This document shows positions 52,378-61,831 of a DNA stretch of 64,000 nt, in pieces. A program made the translations under genes and the position numbers. Numbering within the stretch: position 1 is the stretch's first letter; each line of letters begins with the position of its first letter. The notes under the pieces were generated by a model. The model was given only the letters and a program-made list of their open reading frames with translations. It was not told the DNA's origin and did not search any database. Source of the stretch: Chitinophaga sp. YR627 (GTDB taxonomy: Bacteria; Bacteroidota; Bacteroidia; Chitinophagales; Chitinophagaceae); contig NZ_FOUX01000002.1 in the NCBI RefSeq assembly GCF_900114995.1, positions 496,001-560,000 on the forward strand. The letters run 5' to 3'.

Positions 52378-53613
52378 ATGACTCCTAACACGTCCTCACC
52401 AAGATACTTTTTCAGCCTGGATGCCATAAGAGGCTTTGCTGCTCTTATTGTGGTTCTGTGCCATTGGCAATTCTATTTTTATACCGATCAAACCCTGCAA
52501 ACCAAACCGCTTGAAGAGCTGGGCCTGCCTTTATTTCCCTTCCTATCAATTTTTTACCACCACGCTTTCTTTGCGGTGGACCTCTTCTTCCTGTTATCCG
52601 GATTCATCTTCTTCTGGTTTTACGCGGATAAGATCGCGGACAGAAAAACACCTTTTGGCAATTTCATGTGTTACAGGATTACGCGGCTGTATCCTGTTCA
52701 CCTTATCACGCTGATCGCGATCGCACTGATACAGTACGTGATGTTCAGTATGAACGGGCACACATTTATCATTCAGAACAACGACACCTACCACTTCCTG
52801 CTTAATTTCCTGGTAATACACAGCTGGGGTTTTGAAAAGACGCCTGCATTGAACGGATTCAACGGTCCTTCCTGGTCGGTATCCGTAGAGCTGCTCCTGT
52901 ACCTGCTCTTCTTCCTGATCGCGTGGAGAAAACTGCATCGGAACAAAGGGCTGATCGTGGCTATGATCGTAGCCGGTGCAGTTATACAGTACCTCTATTC
53001 CATGATCGGACAGGGTATTTATTCCTTCTTTCTTGGCGGACTCACCTATCACATCTATGCATGGATGACAGAAAAAAAACAGTTGCACCGTATTTCGAAT
53101 GGCGTAACCATAGCTGCTATCATCCTCTGGGCTATTGTCGTGAGCGAATATGCATTTTCTTACATCAGGGATTTCTCTATGCCTTTGCTGAAAACGGTAT
53201 TACCAGGAAAGGATGAGGCCTTTCATACCGCATTGTTCAATCTGTCTCGTAATACCTTCTTCCGTACCATTATATCGCCTATCACTATACTGACGCTTGC
53301 ATTGACGGAAACGACCAGGGGCGGACTGAAAATAAAATGGATGCTGGTGCTGGGTAATGCCAGCTATGCATTGTACCTGCTGCATTTCCCATTGATGGTG
53401 ACCTTCTTCATTATGGTGGATGTACTGGGCATCAGCAGGGAGGTATTTCACTCGCCACTTACATTGCTGGTTTTCTATGCTGTATTGATTCCACTAAGTA
53501 TACTTACTCATTATTACTTTGAGCTTCCCATTCAGGAACTATTCAGAAAGCGGCTACTCAGGAAGCCTGCACCGGTAGCCGTTACCGCCGTCAACAATCA
53601 AATTACCACGTAA
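52378..53613 (+). CDS. Acyltransferase 3 (OafA/YrhL-type) polysaccharide acyltransferase
   Basis: The ATG at 52378 (MTPNTSSPRYFF) gives 411 residues and is preferred to the TTG 60 bases upstream. The multi-spanning membrane protein has LDAIRGFAALIVVLCHW at the N-terminus, the family's catalytic His, and FFAVDLFFLLSGFIFFW. About ten helices are seen. It transfers acyl (often acetyl) groups to sugars of exported polysaccharide. It heads the exopolysaccharide operon. Confidence 0.9.
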   Translation: MTPNTSSPRYFFSLDAIRGFAALIVVLCHWQFYFYTDQTLQTKPLEELGLPLFPFLSIFYHHAFFAVDLFFLLSGFIFFWFYADKIADRKTPFGNFMCYRITRLYPVHLITLIAIALIQYVMFSMNGHTFIIQNNDTYHFLLNFLVIHSWGFEKTPALNGFNGPSWSVSVELLLYLLFFLIAWRKLHRNKGLIVAMIVAGAVIQYLYSMIGQGIYSFFLGGLTYHIYAWMTEKKQLHRISNGVTIAAIILWAIVVSEYAFSYIRDFSMPLLKTVLPGKDEAFHTALFNLSRNTFFRTIISPITILTLALTETTRGGLKIKWMLVLGNASYALYLLHFPLMVTFFIMVDVLGISREVFHSPLTLLVFYAVLIPLSILTHYYFELPIQELFRKRLLRKPAPVAVTAVNNQITT

Positions 53614-53671
53614 TACATAGTGCCAATAACGCCTTACTGTTATCACTTGTTTTTATTAATCAAAATCGAAT

Positions 53672-54436
53672 ATGATAGCTAAAATCCATTTACTGTTATT
53701 TATTGCCGCCGCCCTTCTTACAGGCTGTGTCAACACCAAAAAAATCACCTATTTCAATGATCTGGAGAAAATCAACGGAATTGAAACCGCCAACAGGTTA
53801 CAATCCTTCAAAGTACAGCCAGGGGATATCTTACAAATTACCATTACCACGATCGACAAAGACATTTCACTTATTCTGAATCCAACGGCAGTCAACTCCT
53901 CTCCTATGAGTCAGCAGGGCATGGACCCCGGCTACATCGTAGATAGCGCCGGGTTTGTCAGTCTGCCGCTGATCGGAAAAGTGTACGTAAAAGAAAAAAC
54001 GACTTCAGAGATCAATGACATCATTGCACAGGAACTCAACAAGACGATCAGGAATCCGTATGTATCGACGCGTGTAGCCAATTTCAGGGTCTCGGTATTG
54101 GGTGATGTCGCCCATCCCGGCTCTTACCGGGTACCCGGTGAAAGAGCCTCCTTACTGGATGCACTCAGTATGGCCGGTGACATGAACCCCACTGCTGTCC
54201 GCAACGATATTATGATCATACGCGAGGTGAACGGAGAGAAAACATATGTCTCCCTTAACCTCAATGATGGCAAGACACTGGCCTCGCCATATTATTATCT
54301 CAACAACAACGATGTCATCTATGTGAAGCCCGGCTCTAACAAACTGTTTGGCACATCGAAGCTGGTGCAACTCTTACCGGCAGCCATCGGCATTCTTTCC
54401 TTAATCACCACCATCGTTATCGTCTCTGTTAAATGA
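53672..54436 (+). CDS. Polysaccharide export lipoprotein (Wza/BexD-like)
   Basis: The 254-residue protein has a lipoprotein signal with lipobox LLTGCVN (Cys19). The Poly_export domain (KVQPGDILQITI) and an SLBB-like domain (VSVLGDVAHPGSYRVPGERASLLDALSMAG) follow, then a C-terminal membrane helix (LLPAAIGILSLITTIVIVSV). It forms the outer-membrane export channel of Wzy-dependent polysaccharide secretion. Its stop overlaps the wzc start in an ATGA. Confidence 0.92.
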   Translation: MIAKIHLLLFIAAALLTGCVNTKKITYFNDLEKINGIETANRLQSFKVQPGDILQITITTIDKDISLILNPTAVNSSPMSQQGMDPGYIVDSAGFVSLPLIGKVYVKEKTTSEINDIIAQELNKTIRNPYVSTRVANFRVSVLGDVAHPGSYRVPGERASLLDALSMAGDMNPTAVRNDIMIIREVNGEKTYVSLNLNDGKTLASPYYYLNNNDVIYVKPGSNKLFGTSKLVQLLPAAIGILSLITTIVIVSVK

Positions 54437-56802
54437 TACACCAAATGAACCGAAATAAAGATCTCAATAATAAAAATGCGCTGATCGATCTGGGAGACCT
54501 GTTCAAAAAACTACTCTTTCACTGGCCGCTTTATCTGATCGTGCTCCTCATTGCTACTGCCGGCGCGATGACATATCTGAAATACGCCCGTCCGAGGTAT
54601 ATGTCCAGCGCCAAATTGTACCTGAAGGATGAAAAGAAGAACGGGGAAGAATCAGATATGCTCAAATCGCTGTCCATCTTCAACAATGGCAAGAATATCG
54701 AAAATGAAATGGAGGTACTAAAGTCGCCCATTCTTGTTGAAAAGGTGATAAGGGAGAACCGTTTTAATGTGCGTTACTTCCAGAAGAGTACTTTCCGTAA
54801 CGAAGAGATCTACGACCGGAATCCTTTACAGCTGAACTTTCTCAGCGATAGTGCACGTGTAGGCAATTACAAACTGGACATCACACCTGATAAAAATCTA
54901 CTGAATGTCAAATGGGTCGATAATCCGAAAGATGAAGACGTTGTCTTTCATGTACACTCCGGCGATCCTTTCTTTATTGGTAAAGACCGCTTCAGTATTA
55001 CTTACAATCCATCTATAGATCCGGCTAATCATACCTTCCGCATTCAGGTGGATTCAGTAGAACAACTGGCCTATGATAAAATAGATGATATCGGTACTGC
55101 CCTGGTGAACAGGGATGCTACCGTAGTGATGGTCACCTATGAAGATCGTGTTGCCGCACGTACGGCCAACTTCCTGAATGCTTTGCTGGATGCCTACAAT
55201 GAATATACACTGGATGATAAGAACAGGGTTGCCTTAAAGACCATCCGTTTCCTCACCGTACGTATCGATTCATTGAGAGATGAACTGGGATTCCTGGAGA
55301 AACAGGAGGAACGTTTTAAAGTACAGCGCGGCATTACAGATATAGAAGGAAGTTCTAAACTGGCGCTGGAACAGGTGAAGGAAGCCGATCTGAAACTGAA
55401 CGATGCGAATATGCAGTTGTCCGTATTTGATCAGGTGGAGTCTTATATCAATGATCCCGGTACGGATTACCCCTTTGCACCTGTACTCGGTAATGTCGAT
55501 CAGGCACTGACAGGTATGATCAACCGGTATGAAGAGCTACTGAAAGAAAAGAAACGCCTCTCAATGTCGCTGCAACCAGGTAGTATGATCCTACAGAATA
55601 TGGATGCGCAGATCCTAGATGCGAGAAATACGATCAAGAATTATATCTCCGGATATAAACGTAATGCAGGAGTAGCGCAAAATCAGATGCAGACAAAAGT
55701 GAACCAGATACAGGCTAAGATCGCCAATATACCTGCATATGAAAGAGAGTATATCAATATCAAAAGACAACAGAGCGTAAAGGAAAACCTTTATCTGCAC
55801 CTGCTGAAAAAGAAAGAGGAAGCAGCGATCTCTTACGCCAGTAATGTGACAGACAATAAGGTACTCGCGCCCGCTTTCATTCCTGCCAAACCGGAATCCC
55901 CCAAGAAAACACTGGTATTTGTTGGCTTCCTGGCAGCGGCATTGGTGCTCTGCACGGTGTATATCTACATTAAATACTTCCTCAATAACAGGGTACTGGA
56001 TAAATCAGAGATTGAACAAGCCTTCGGCAGACCAGTAATGGCAGAGATCTATCAGGATGAAACAGGACAAAAAGACCTTTCTCTTCATAACAGGTCAGTA
56101 TTGCTGGAACAGATCTTCAACCTGCGTACGAACCTCCGTTTCCTGCTGAATGAGCATCATAGTCCGGCGACCATCATGATCACTTCCAGTATTTCCGGTG
56201 AAGGAAAAACCTTTATGACCGCACACCTTGGTAATGCGCTGACGGTTAACAATAAAAAAGCGATCCTGCTGGAACTTGATCTGCGTAAGCCGAAATTATC
56301 CCGTTCCCTGGGATTAGACAACCAGGTGGGTATTACCAGCTATCTGGTAGAGAGTAAAACACTGGAAGAGATCATTAAAAAGGTGCCAGGCACAGAAAAT
56401 CTGCATATAATCTCTTCGGGTCCTATTCCCCCCAATCCGGTGGAACTGATAGAAAGCGCGAGAATGCGGAACCTGCTGGAAACACTGAAACAACGCTACG
56501 ACTACATACTGATAGATACAGCACCGATCGGTATTGTATCTGATGCGAAGAGTCTTGCACCTTATGTGGACTGTACACTCTTCATGGTACGCTACAATTT
56601 CACATTGAAATCAAAGATGGCGGCGGTTGCGGAAACTGTCAAAGATAGTTTCTTCCGCAAGTCAGGTGTCATTTTCAATGGTATAGAACAGGACTCTTTC
56701 TATCCTTATTACTATTACGATCATTATTCTTATTCGGAGAACGCACAAAAAGAGAAGGTATGGTCCTCATTAGCTAAAAAAATGAAACAACGCATTGCAT
56801 AA
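54433..56802 (+). CDS. wzc: Wzc-like tyrosine autokinase / polysaccharide co-polymerase
   Basis: The 789-residue protein has a Wzz domain between two membrane helices (about 35-55 and 495-515), with a long coiled periplasmic part. The C-terminal BY-kinase has Walker A SSISGEGKTFMTAHL, Walker A' LLELDLRKPKLSRSLG and Walker B YDYILIDTAPIG. The tail DSFYPYYYYDHYSYSENAQ is the tyrosine cluster that is autophosphorylated. It controls chain length and export with the Wza-like protein. Start codon overlaps the previous stop (ATGA). Confidence 0.94.
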   Translation: MIHQMNRNKDLNNKNALIDLGDLFKKLLFHWPLYLIVLLIATAGAMTYLKYARPRYMSSAKLYLKDEKKNGEESDMLKSLSIFNNGKNIENEMEVLKSPILVEKVIRENRFNVRYFQKSTFRNEEIYDRNPLQLNFLSDSARVGNYKLDITPDKNLLNVKWVDNPKDEDVVFHVHSGDPFFIGKDRFSITYNPSIDPANHTFRIQVDSVEQLAYDKIDDIGTALVNRDATVVMVTYEDRVAARTANFLNALLDAYNEYTLDDKNRVALKTIRFLTVRIDSLRDELGFLEKQEERFKVQRGITDIEGSSKLALEQVKEADLKLNDANMQLSVFDQVESYINDPGTDYPFAPVLGNVDQALTGMINRYEELLKEKKRLSMSLQPGSMILQNMDAQILDARNTIKNYISGYKRNAGVAQNQMQTKVNQIQAKIANIPAYEREYINIKRQQSVKENLYLHLLKKKEEAAISYASNVTDNKVLAPAFIPAKPESPKKTLVFVGFLAAALVLCTVYIYIKYFLNNRVLDKSEIEQAFGRPVMAEIYQDETGQKDLSLHNRSVLLEQIFNLRTNLRFLLNEHHSPATIMITSSISGEGKTFMTAHLGNALTVNNKKAILLELDLRKPKLSRSLGLDNQVGITSYLVESKTLEEIIKKVPGTENLHIISSGPIPPNPVELIESARMRNLLETLKQRYDYILIDTAPIGIVSDAKSLAPYVDCTLFMVRYNFTLKSKMAAVAETVKDSFFRKSGVIFNGIEQDSFYPYYYYDHYSYSENAQKEKVWSSLAKKMKQRIA

Positions 56803-58144
56803 AATATTTACAAATAGCGGTTGGCTGCTGGCAGATAAACTGGCCAGGCTCTTCATCGGTCTTATAACGATGGCGATGATCGCGCGGCATATTGGTCCGG
56901 AGGCATTCGGCATCTGGAACTATGCGCTGGCCCTTACGGCCATTGTAGGTAGTCTGGCGATACTGGGGTTGGATAAGGTAGTTGTCAAGGAAGTTGTTTC
57001 TCATCCCGAAAGGGAAAACGGCATTATTGCCTCTACGCTGGTGATCCGCTTTGGCGCCGGTCTGCTGGCATTTCTGGTCTGTACGGCAGTGGTATACTTT
57101 ACGAAGCACGATTCGCCTGTATACCTTTATTGTACACTGATAACCGGTCTGACCATCATTCTGCAAAGCTTCGATGTATTTGACTATTTCTATCAGGCGA
57201 AGAATGAGGTACAGCGGGTGATCATACCCAAGGTGGTCCTGTTTACACTTTTCTGTATTATCAAAATTGTATTCATCTATCTGGATAGCGACCTATTAGT
57301 TTTCCTGTGGCTGTCATTTGCAGAGCTGTTACTGACGTATCTGATTATACTGTTCAACTATCTGCGTAAGTCTAACAGACACCTGATCACAGCTGTCAGC
57401 CTGACGGAGATACGGTATCTGCTGTTACACAGCTGGCCCCTGATGTTTACAGGTGTATTGATCGTGCTCTATCTGAAATCAGATCAGTTGTTACTGGATA
57501 CATTCAGCACAGCGGTACAGGTCGGAGAATATGCAGCGGCGGCCAGGATCTCTGAATTATGGTATGCACTGCCTACGGTGATTGCTACTGCCCTTCTGCC
57601 CGGACTGATCACCAAAAAGAAGGCGAGCCTGGATGCATATATACAGGCGATGGAAAGATGGTTAAGATTGTCATTCTGGACCAGTACAATGATCGCGTTA
57701 GCCATGAGCTTTTTTGCGGCGCCTGTGATACAGGTATTGTACGGTATACAGTATCCTAAATCAGGTATTATTCTGTCTATTCACATCTGGGCAAATATTC
57801 CCGTCTTTCTCTGTACTGCGCTGATGCAGTATCAGCTGATAGAAGGTTCCTACAAAACCAATCTATACGCCAGCGTCGCAGGCCTTGTTGTAAATATTCT
57901 CATCAACATACTGCTGATACCATCCCTTGGCGGAATCGGAGCCGCTATCGCCACTGTGGTATCTTATATGGCGGTGTGTACTTCACTGGTGGTGCTCGAC
58001 AAAACAGGCAGGCTTGTCCTGCTGATGCAAAAAATGTTATACCCGGCAGAAGCAGTGGCGGATGTCAGGTATATGTTCGACGCCTTCAAAATATTTGCAG
58101 ACAATTTTTTATCAGTAATCCGTGAAAAGTATTTGACGAAATGA
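56795..58144 (+). CDS. Oligosaccharide flippase (Wzx-like), TTG start
   Basis: The 449-residue protein begins at TTG 56795; an in-frame stop at 56783-56785 rules out an earlier start and the next ATG would delete the first helix (KIFTNSGWLLADKLARLFIG). It has about 12 helices and the typical IARHIGPEAFGIWNYALALTAI. It moves lipid-linked repeat units across the inner membrane. It overlaps the end of wzc by 8 bases and the following FkbM gene by 4. Confidence 0.88.
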   Translation: MHKIFTNSGWLLADKLARLFIGLITMAMIARHIGPEAFGIWNYALALTAIVGSLAILGLDKVVVKEVVSHPERENGIIASTLVIRFGAGLLAFLVCTAVVYFTKHDSPVYLYCTLITGLTIILQSFDVFDYFYQAKNEVQRVIIPKVVLFTLFCIIKIVFIYLDSDLLVFLWLSFAELLLTYLIILFNYLRKSNRHLITAVSLTEIRYLLLHSWPLMFTGVLIVLYLKSDQLLLDTFSTAVQVGEYAAAARISELWYALPTVIATALLPGLITKKKASLDAYIQAMERWLRLSFWTSTMIALAMSFFAAPVIQVLYGIQYPKSGIILSIHIWANIPVFLCTALMQYQLIEGSYKTNLYASVAGLVVNILINILLIPSLGGIGAAIATVVSYMAVCTSLVVLDKTGRLVLLMQKMLYPAEAVADVRYMFDAFKIFADNFLSVIREKYLTK

Positions 58145-58836
58145 CGAGTGTAAAAAAAATATTAGCAACCCTGGCCTCAAAAGTTGCCCCACAGATCCGG
58201 TATCTGGCGCCGGCTTATAGCTCCGAAGGAGAAGATCTCATTCTGAAAAGGATCTTTGACAATAAAACTAATGGTATATATGTTGATGTCGGTGCACATC
58301 ATCCTTTCCGGGTGTCCAACACTTACCTGTTTTATAAAATGAAATGGACAGGTATCAACATCGACCCCATGCCTGGCTCAAAGGCGCTGTTCGATAAATA
58401 CCGGCCGCAGGATGTCAACCTGGAGATGGGCGTATCAGCCACCAGGCAGCAGCTGACCTACCACATATTCAACGAACCGGCACTAAATACCTTCTCACCG
58501 GATAAGGTGGAAGAATATACACAGGACCCCAAATACCAGGTGATCAAAGAAAAGAAGATCGACACCTGGCCACTGGCAGATATACTCGATCATTATCTGC
58601 CGGCAGGGAGATCTATTGATTTTCTCACAATTGACGCGGAAGGCCTGGATATGGATGTGCTCCGGTCGAATAACTGGAAGAAATACCGGCCCACCTACAT
58701 ACTGGTAGAATCCAATCCGTTCCTGCTTTCCGATATGGATAACTGCGAACTGGGGCAATTCATGCAACAGGAGGGATATGCCATTTTCGCGAAAACGTAT
58801 TATACCTATTTCTTTAAAAACATGAGTCATGAGTAA
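58141..58836 (+). CDS. FkbM family methyltransferase
   Basis: The 231-residue protein has GEDLILKRIFDNKTNGIYVDVGAHHPFR, INIDPMPGSKALFDKY and IDFLTIDAEGLDMDVL, matching FkbM. It overlaps the flippase by 4 bases (ATGA) and the next methyltransferase by 8, implying tight co-expression and modification of the operon's polysaccharide. Confidence 0.88.
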   Translation: MTSVKKILATLASKVAPQIRYLAPAYSSEGEDLILKRIFDNKTNGIYVDVGAHHPFRVSNTYLFYKMKWTGINIDPMPGSKALFDKYRPQDVNLEMGVSATRQQLTYHIFNEPALNTFSPDKVEEYTQDPKYQVIKEKKIDTWPLADILDHYLPAGRSIDFLTIDAEGLDMDVLRSNNWKKYRPTYILVESNPFLLSDMDNCELGQFMQQEGYAIFAKTYYTYFFKNMSHE

Positions 58837-59470
58837 GTTATATGTCCAATATGGTTGTGGCCCTTTTTCAGCACCTAAAGGCTGGAAAAATTTTGATGCA
58901 TCACCGACACTGCGTATACAACAGTTGCCCCTGATCGGTGGGTTGCTAAAGAACAGGATGCATGTAACCTTTCCTGAAGATGTTTTACTGGGGGATATTC
59001 TGAGAGAATTACCAGGCATAGATCCAAACTCCTGTGACGGCGTATACTGCTCTCATGTGCTGGAACATCTGGCATATGATGACTGCGTACTGGCAGTACA
59101 GAACACGTATAAAATGATGCGTCCGGGCGGTTACTTCCGTTGTGTGGTACCTGACCTGGAAAGTGCAGCACGCGAATATGTACAGGACCTTTCGAATCAT
59201 GACAGAGAGGCGAATACCAAATTCCTGGAGAAGACCATGCTGGGTAAAAAGCAAAGACTACGTGGCTTCAAAGGACTCATTCAAACCACATTGGGCAACA
59301 GGGAACATCTCTATATGTGGGATACCCCTTCACTCACCAACATATTACAACAGGCAGGATTCAAACAGGTCAGGACCTGCCAGTTCAATGACTGTCCGGA
59401 TGATATGTTCAGACTTGTAGAAGAGGCATCGAGATTCGAGAGCGCAGTTGCATTAGAGGCTATAAAATAA
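58829..59470 (+). CDS. Class I SAM-dependent methyltransferase (type 11-like)
   Basis: The 213-residue protein has VQYGCGPFSAPKGWKNFDAS, DGVYCSHVLEHLAYDD and MMRPGGYFRCVVPDLE, the motifs of Methyltransf_11. It lacks FkbM signatures. It probably methylates a sugar residue; it overlaps the FkbM gene by 8 bases. Confidence 0.85.
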   Translation: MSKLYVQYGCGPFSAPKGWKNFDASPTLRIQQLPLIGGLLKNRMHVTFPEDVLLGDILRELPGIDPNSCDGVYCSHVLEHLAYDDCVLAVQNTYKMMRPGGYFRCVVPDLESAAREYVQDLSNHDREANTKFLEKTMLGKKQRLRGFKGLIQTTLGNREHLYMWDTPSLTNILQQAGFKQVRTCQFNDCPDDMFRLVEEASRFESAVALEAIK

Positions 59471-59476
59471 AGCACA

Positions 59477-60379
59477 TTGAATACACCTGTTTTATTACTC
59501 ATTTTTAACCGTCCTGGTCAGACCATGCGTATACTGGAAACTATCCGTATGCAAAGACCCGCTCAATTGTTCGTAGCAGCAGATGGCCCCCGCCCGTATA
59601 AAGCCGGAGAGGATAGTCTGTGCAAAGAGACCAGAGATACCGTACTCAATTATATAGACTGGCCATGTGAGGTAAAAACCCTGTTCAGAGACCACAACCT
59701 TGGTTGCGCCAGGGCAGTGAGCAGCGCCATTGACTGGTTCTTTTCTGAAGTGGAGGAAGGCATTATACTGGAGGATGATTGTCTGCCGGACCCTACTTTC
59801 TACACACTCTGTACACAATTGCTGGAACGCTACCGGGATAACGACCGTATCATGCATATAGGCGGTAGTAATTACCAGGCCGGCCTCAGCAGAGGTGATG
59901 GCTCCTATTATTTCTCCCGTTATGCACATATATGGGGATGGGCTACCTGGAGAAGAGCGTGGCGGTATTATGACTTCTCACTGAAACGATATCGTCATTA
60001 TTCCACCAAAGACTTGCCGCCTCAATTCGTAAGAGATCTGGACACCTTCTTTGAGGAAAAGGTGACTACCTGGGATACCCAGTGGTTCCTCTCCGTACTT
60101 TTTAATAAGGGAATAGCGATCACTCCCAATACTAATCTGGTCAGAAACATCGGTTATGGTAAGGATGCCACGCATACCAGAAATGAACCTGCCTGGTTTA
60201 AGAAGATGGTATATGGCACTATTCCGGACATTCAACATCCCTCATCCACTAAGCTCGACGACGAAGCGGATAATTATACAATAGATACGGTATTCAGATC
60301 CAGTTACTTCTTTCATGTGGTCAAAAAGATGGTAAAAAATAATACGCTGTTGTACAGTCTGTACAAACGCATATCATAA
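59477..60379 (+). CDS. GT-A fold glycosyltransferase-like protein (HlpA-like), TTG start
   Basis: The protein starts at TTG 59477; an in-frame stop lies at 59468-59470 and family members begin with the TPVLLLIFNRP strand. It has 300 residues, the nucleotide-sugar DGPRP motif near residue 36 and EDDCLPDPTFY with a DxD-like acid cluster. The HIWGWATWRRAW motif is typical of the family annotated as hemolytic protein HlpA or glycosyltransferase. Sugar donor unknown. Confidence 0.8.
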   Translation: MNTPVLLLIFNRPGQTMRILETIRMQRPAQLFVAADGPRPYKAGEDSLCKETRDTVLNYIDWPCEVKTLFRDHNLGCARAVSSAIDWFFSEVEEGIILEDDCLPDPTFYTLCTQLLERYRDNDRIMHIGGSNYQAGLSRGDGSYYFSRYAHIWGWATWRRAWRYYDFSLKRYRHYSTKDLPPQFVRDLDTFFEEKVTTWDTQWFLSVLFNKGIAITPNTNLVRNIGYGKDATHTRNEPAWFKKMVYGTIPDIQHPSSTKLDDEADNYTIDTVFRSSYFFHVVKKMVKNNTLLYSLYKRIS

Positions 60380-60390
60380 AACGGAAGGCG

Positions 60391-61827
60391 ATGGATAGTA
60401 TCTATAATTTACTTGTCAGCAGTAATATATATGTGGAGGTTTTCAAGGAGACCATGCCACTGGTCATTGCCGGCGCCTTGCTGCATCTGCATTATAAGGG
60501 GCGTATCACTGCACTGGAAGCGTTACTGTATGCTTTCTCTACAGAAGCGTATACGATGCTGAGGATCGGTCCTACCTTTACGGCGACATTCTTTGTCAGC
60601 GTCGCATTCACCGTTGAGCAGCTACATTATCTTATCAAAGGACAGATCTTTATTAACCGGCGATACCTGTTATTACTTGTCCTGCCGGCATTATCCAGTC
60701 TGGTGATCTTTCTGACTGTCCAGCTGTATAAAGATCCGTTCTATTATCCCCCGGGCAAACAGAATGACTTCTATCTGCGACCGATCTATTTTTATATCAA
60801 AACATACTTACCCCTGTTTGCCATAGGCGCCAAGCTATTACAGGATAAGGAGCAACTGTCTTTCAGTTATTATGCGGAGGTCATGAAAAAGATCGCGAAG
60901 TTCTCTTTTGTCATTGCCGCATTACAGATCTTCTGTCAGCTGATTTTGCGTAATGAGACATTGGGAGAACTCATCGGTTTACAACACCGGTACATGGTAG
61001 AATCTTCCGGCTCCGCTTTTGGTATGCGTGTACAGGCTTTATTTGGGGAACCAAAAGTATTCAGCGCATTCCTCTCAGTGTCCATTCCTCTTTTTTTGCA
61101 TGACAAAGAATACAGATTGGCTGCATTGAGCATACTGATGGGTTTACTCACCGTATCGCAAACGTTCTGGATCAACATGCTGGCGGCAGGTATCACCTTC
61201 CTGATAGTGGGACGCCTTCCATCAACCCGCATAAAGATAGCCGGCACACTGGGTATTATCATCAGCCTGTTTCTCATCATTAATGAATCGAAAGACTATT
61301 TCATCAAACTGTATGCAAAGAATCAGAACAGCGCGATGTATCAGCTGGTGTTTAAAAGATCTGTATACAGGTATGATAATGAGATCTGGCAGAAAGACAA
61401 TGTTGTGTTAGGTATGCCCTTACAACGTGACATGGAACTGCCGGTGGTGGATTTTTTAAAGGATCAGCCTTATCTGCTGTTATCCGGTTACGGAGCGGGT
61501 AATAGTACATTTATTCCTGCCCGGTATTTCTTTGGACAGATGAACTATGAGAACAGGCTCAATGGCGTAGGGGGACACAATCTCAACATGCGATGGTTTT
61601 ACATACTCGCTGAATTCGGCTTCTTTTCGCTGATCATTTTCTTTTTCATACTTACACATACAAGGAAGGAGATCCCCGTATTTCAGAGCAGCTACTTTGC
61701 TTTTATATGGGTTTGTTTCTTCTTCAGTCAGATCGATCTCTTTCTTATTGTCACGGCACTCTTATGTGCACACGATGAAAACGAATCACCGGAACCGGGT
61801 ATATATCAACTGAAACATTCTTACTAG
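60391..61827 (+). CDS. Polytopic membrane protein, probable O-antigen-type polymerase (Wzy)
   Basis: The 478-residue protein has about 11-12 membrane helices and a large central loop (ILRNETLGELIGLQHRYMVESSGSAFGMRVQALFGEPKVFSAFL), followed by a periplasmic region with GYGAGNSTFIPARYFF. Sequence identity in Wzy polymerases is low, but topology, length and position after Wzx and before a glycosyltransferase fit the role. It lies 11 and 4 bases from its neighbours. Confidence 0.72.
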   Translation: MDSIYNLLVSSNIYVEVFKETMPLVIAGALLHLHYKGRITALEALLYAFSTEAYTMLRIGPTFTATFFVSVAFTVEQLHYLIKGQIFINRRYLLLLVLPALSSLVIFLTVQLYKDPFYYPPGKQNDFYLRPIYFYIKTYLPLFAIGAKLLQDKEQLSFSYYAEVMKKIAKFSFVIAALQIFCQLILRNETLGELIGLQHRYMVESSGSAFGMRVQALFGEPKVFSAFLSVSIPLFLHDKEYRLAALSILMGLLTVSQTFWINMLAAGITFLIVGRLPSTRIKIAGTLGIIISLFLIINESKDYFIKLYAKNQNSAMYQLVFKRSVYRYDNEIWQKDNVVLGMPLQRDMELPVVDFLKDQPYLLLSGYGAGNSTFIPARYFFGQMNYENRLNGVGGHNLNMRWFYILAEFGFFSLIIFFFILTHTRKEIPVFQSSYFAFIWVCFFFSQIDLFLIVTALLCAHDENESPEPGIYQLKHSY

Positions 61828-61831
61828 GCTT

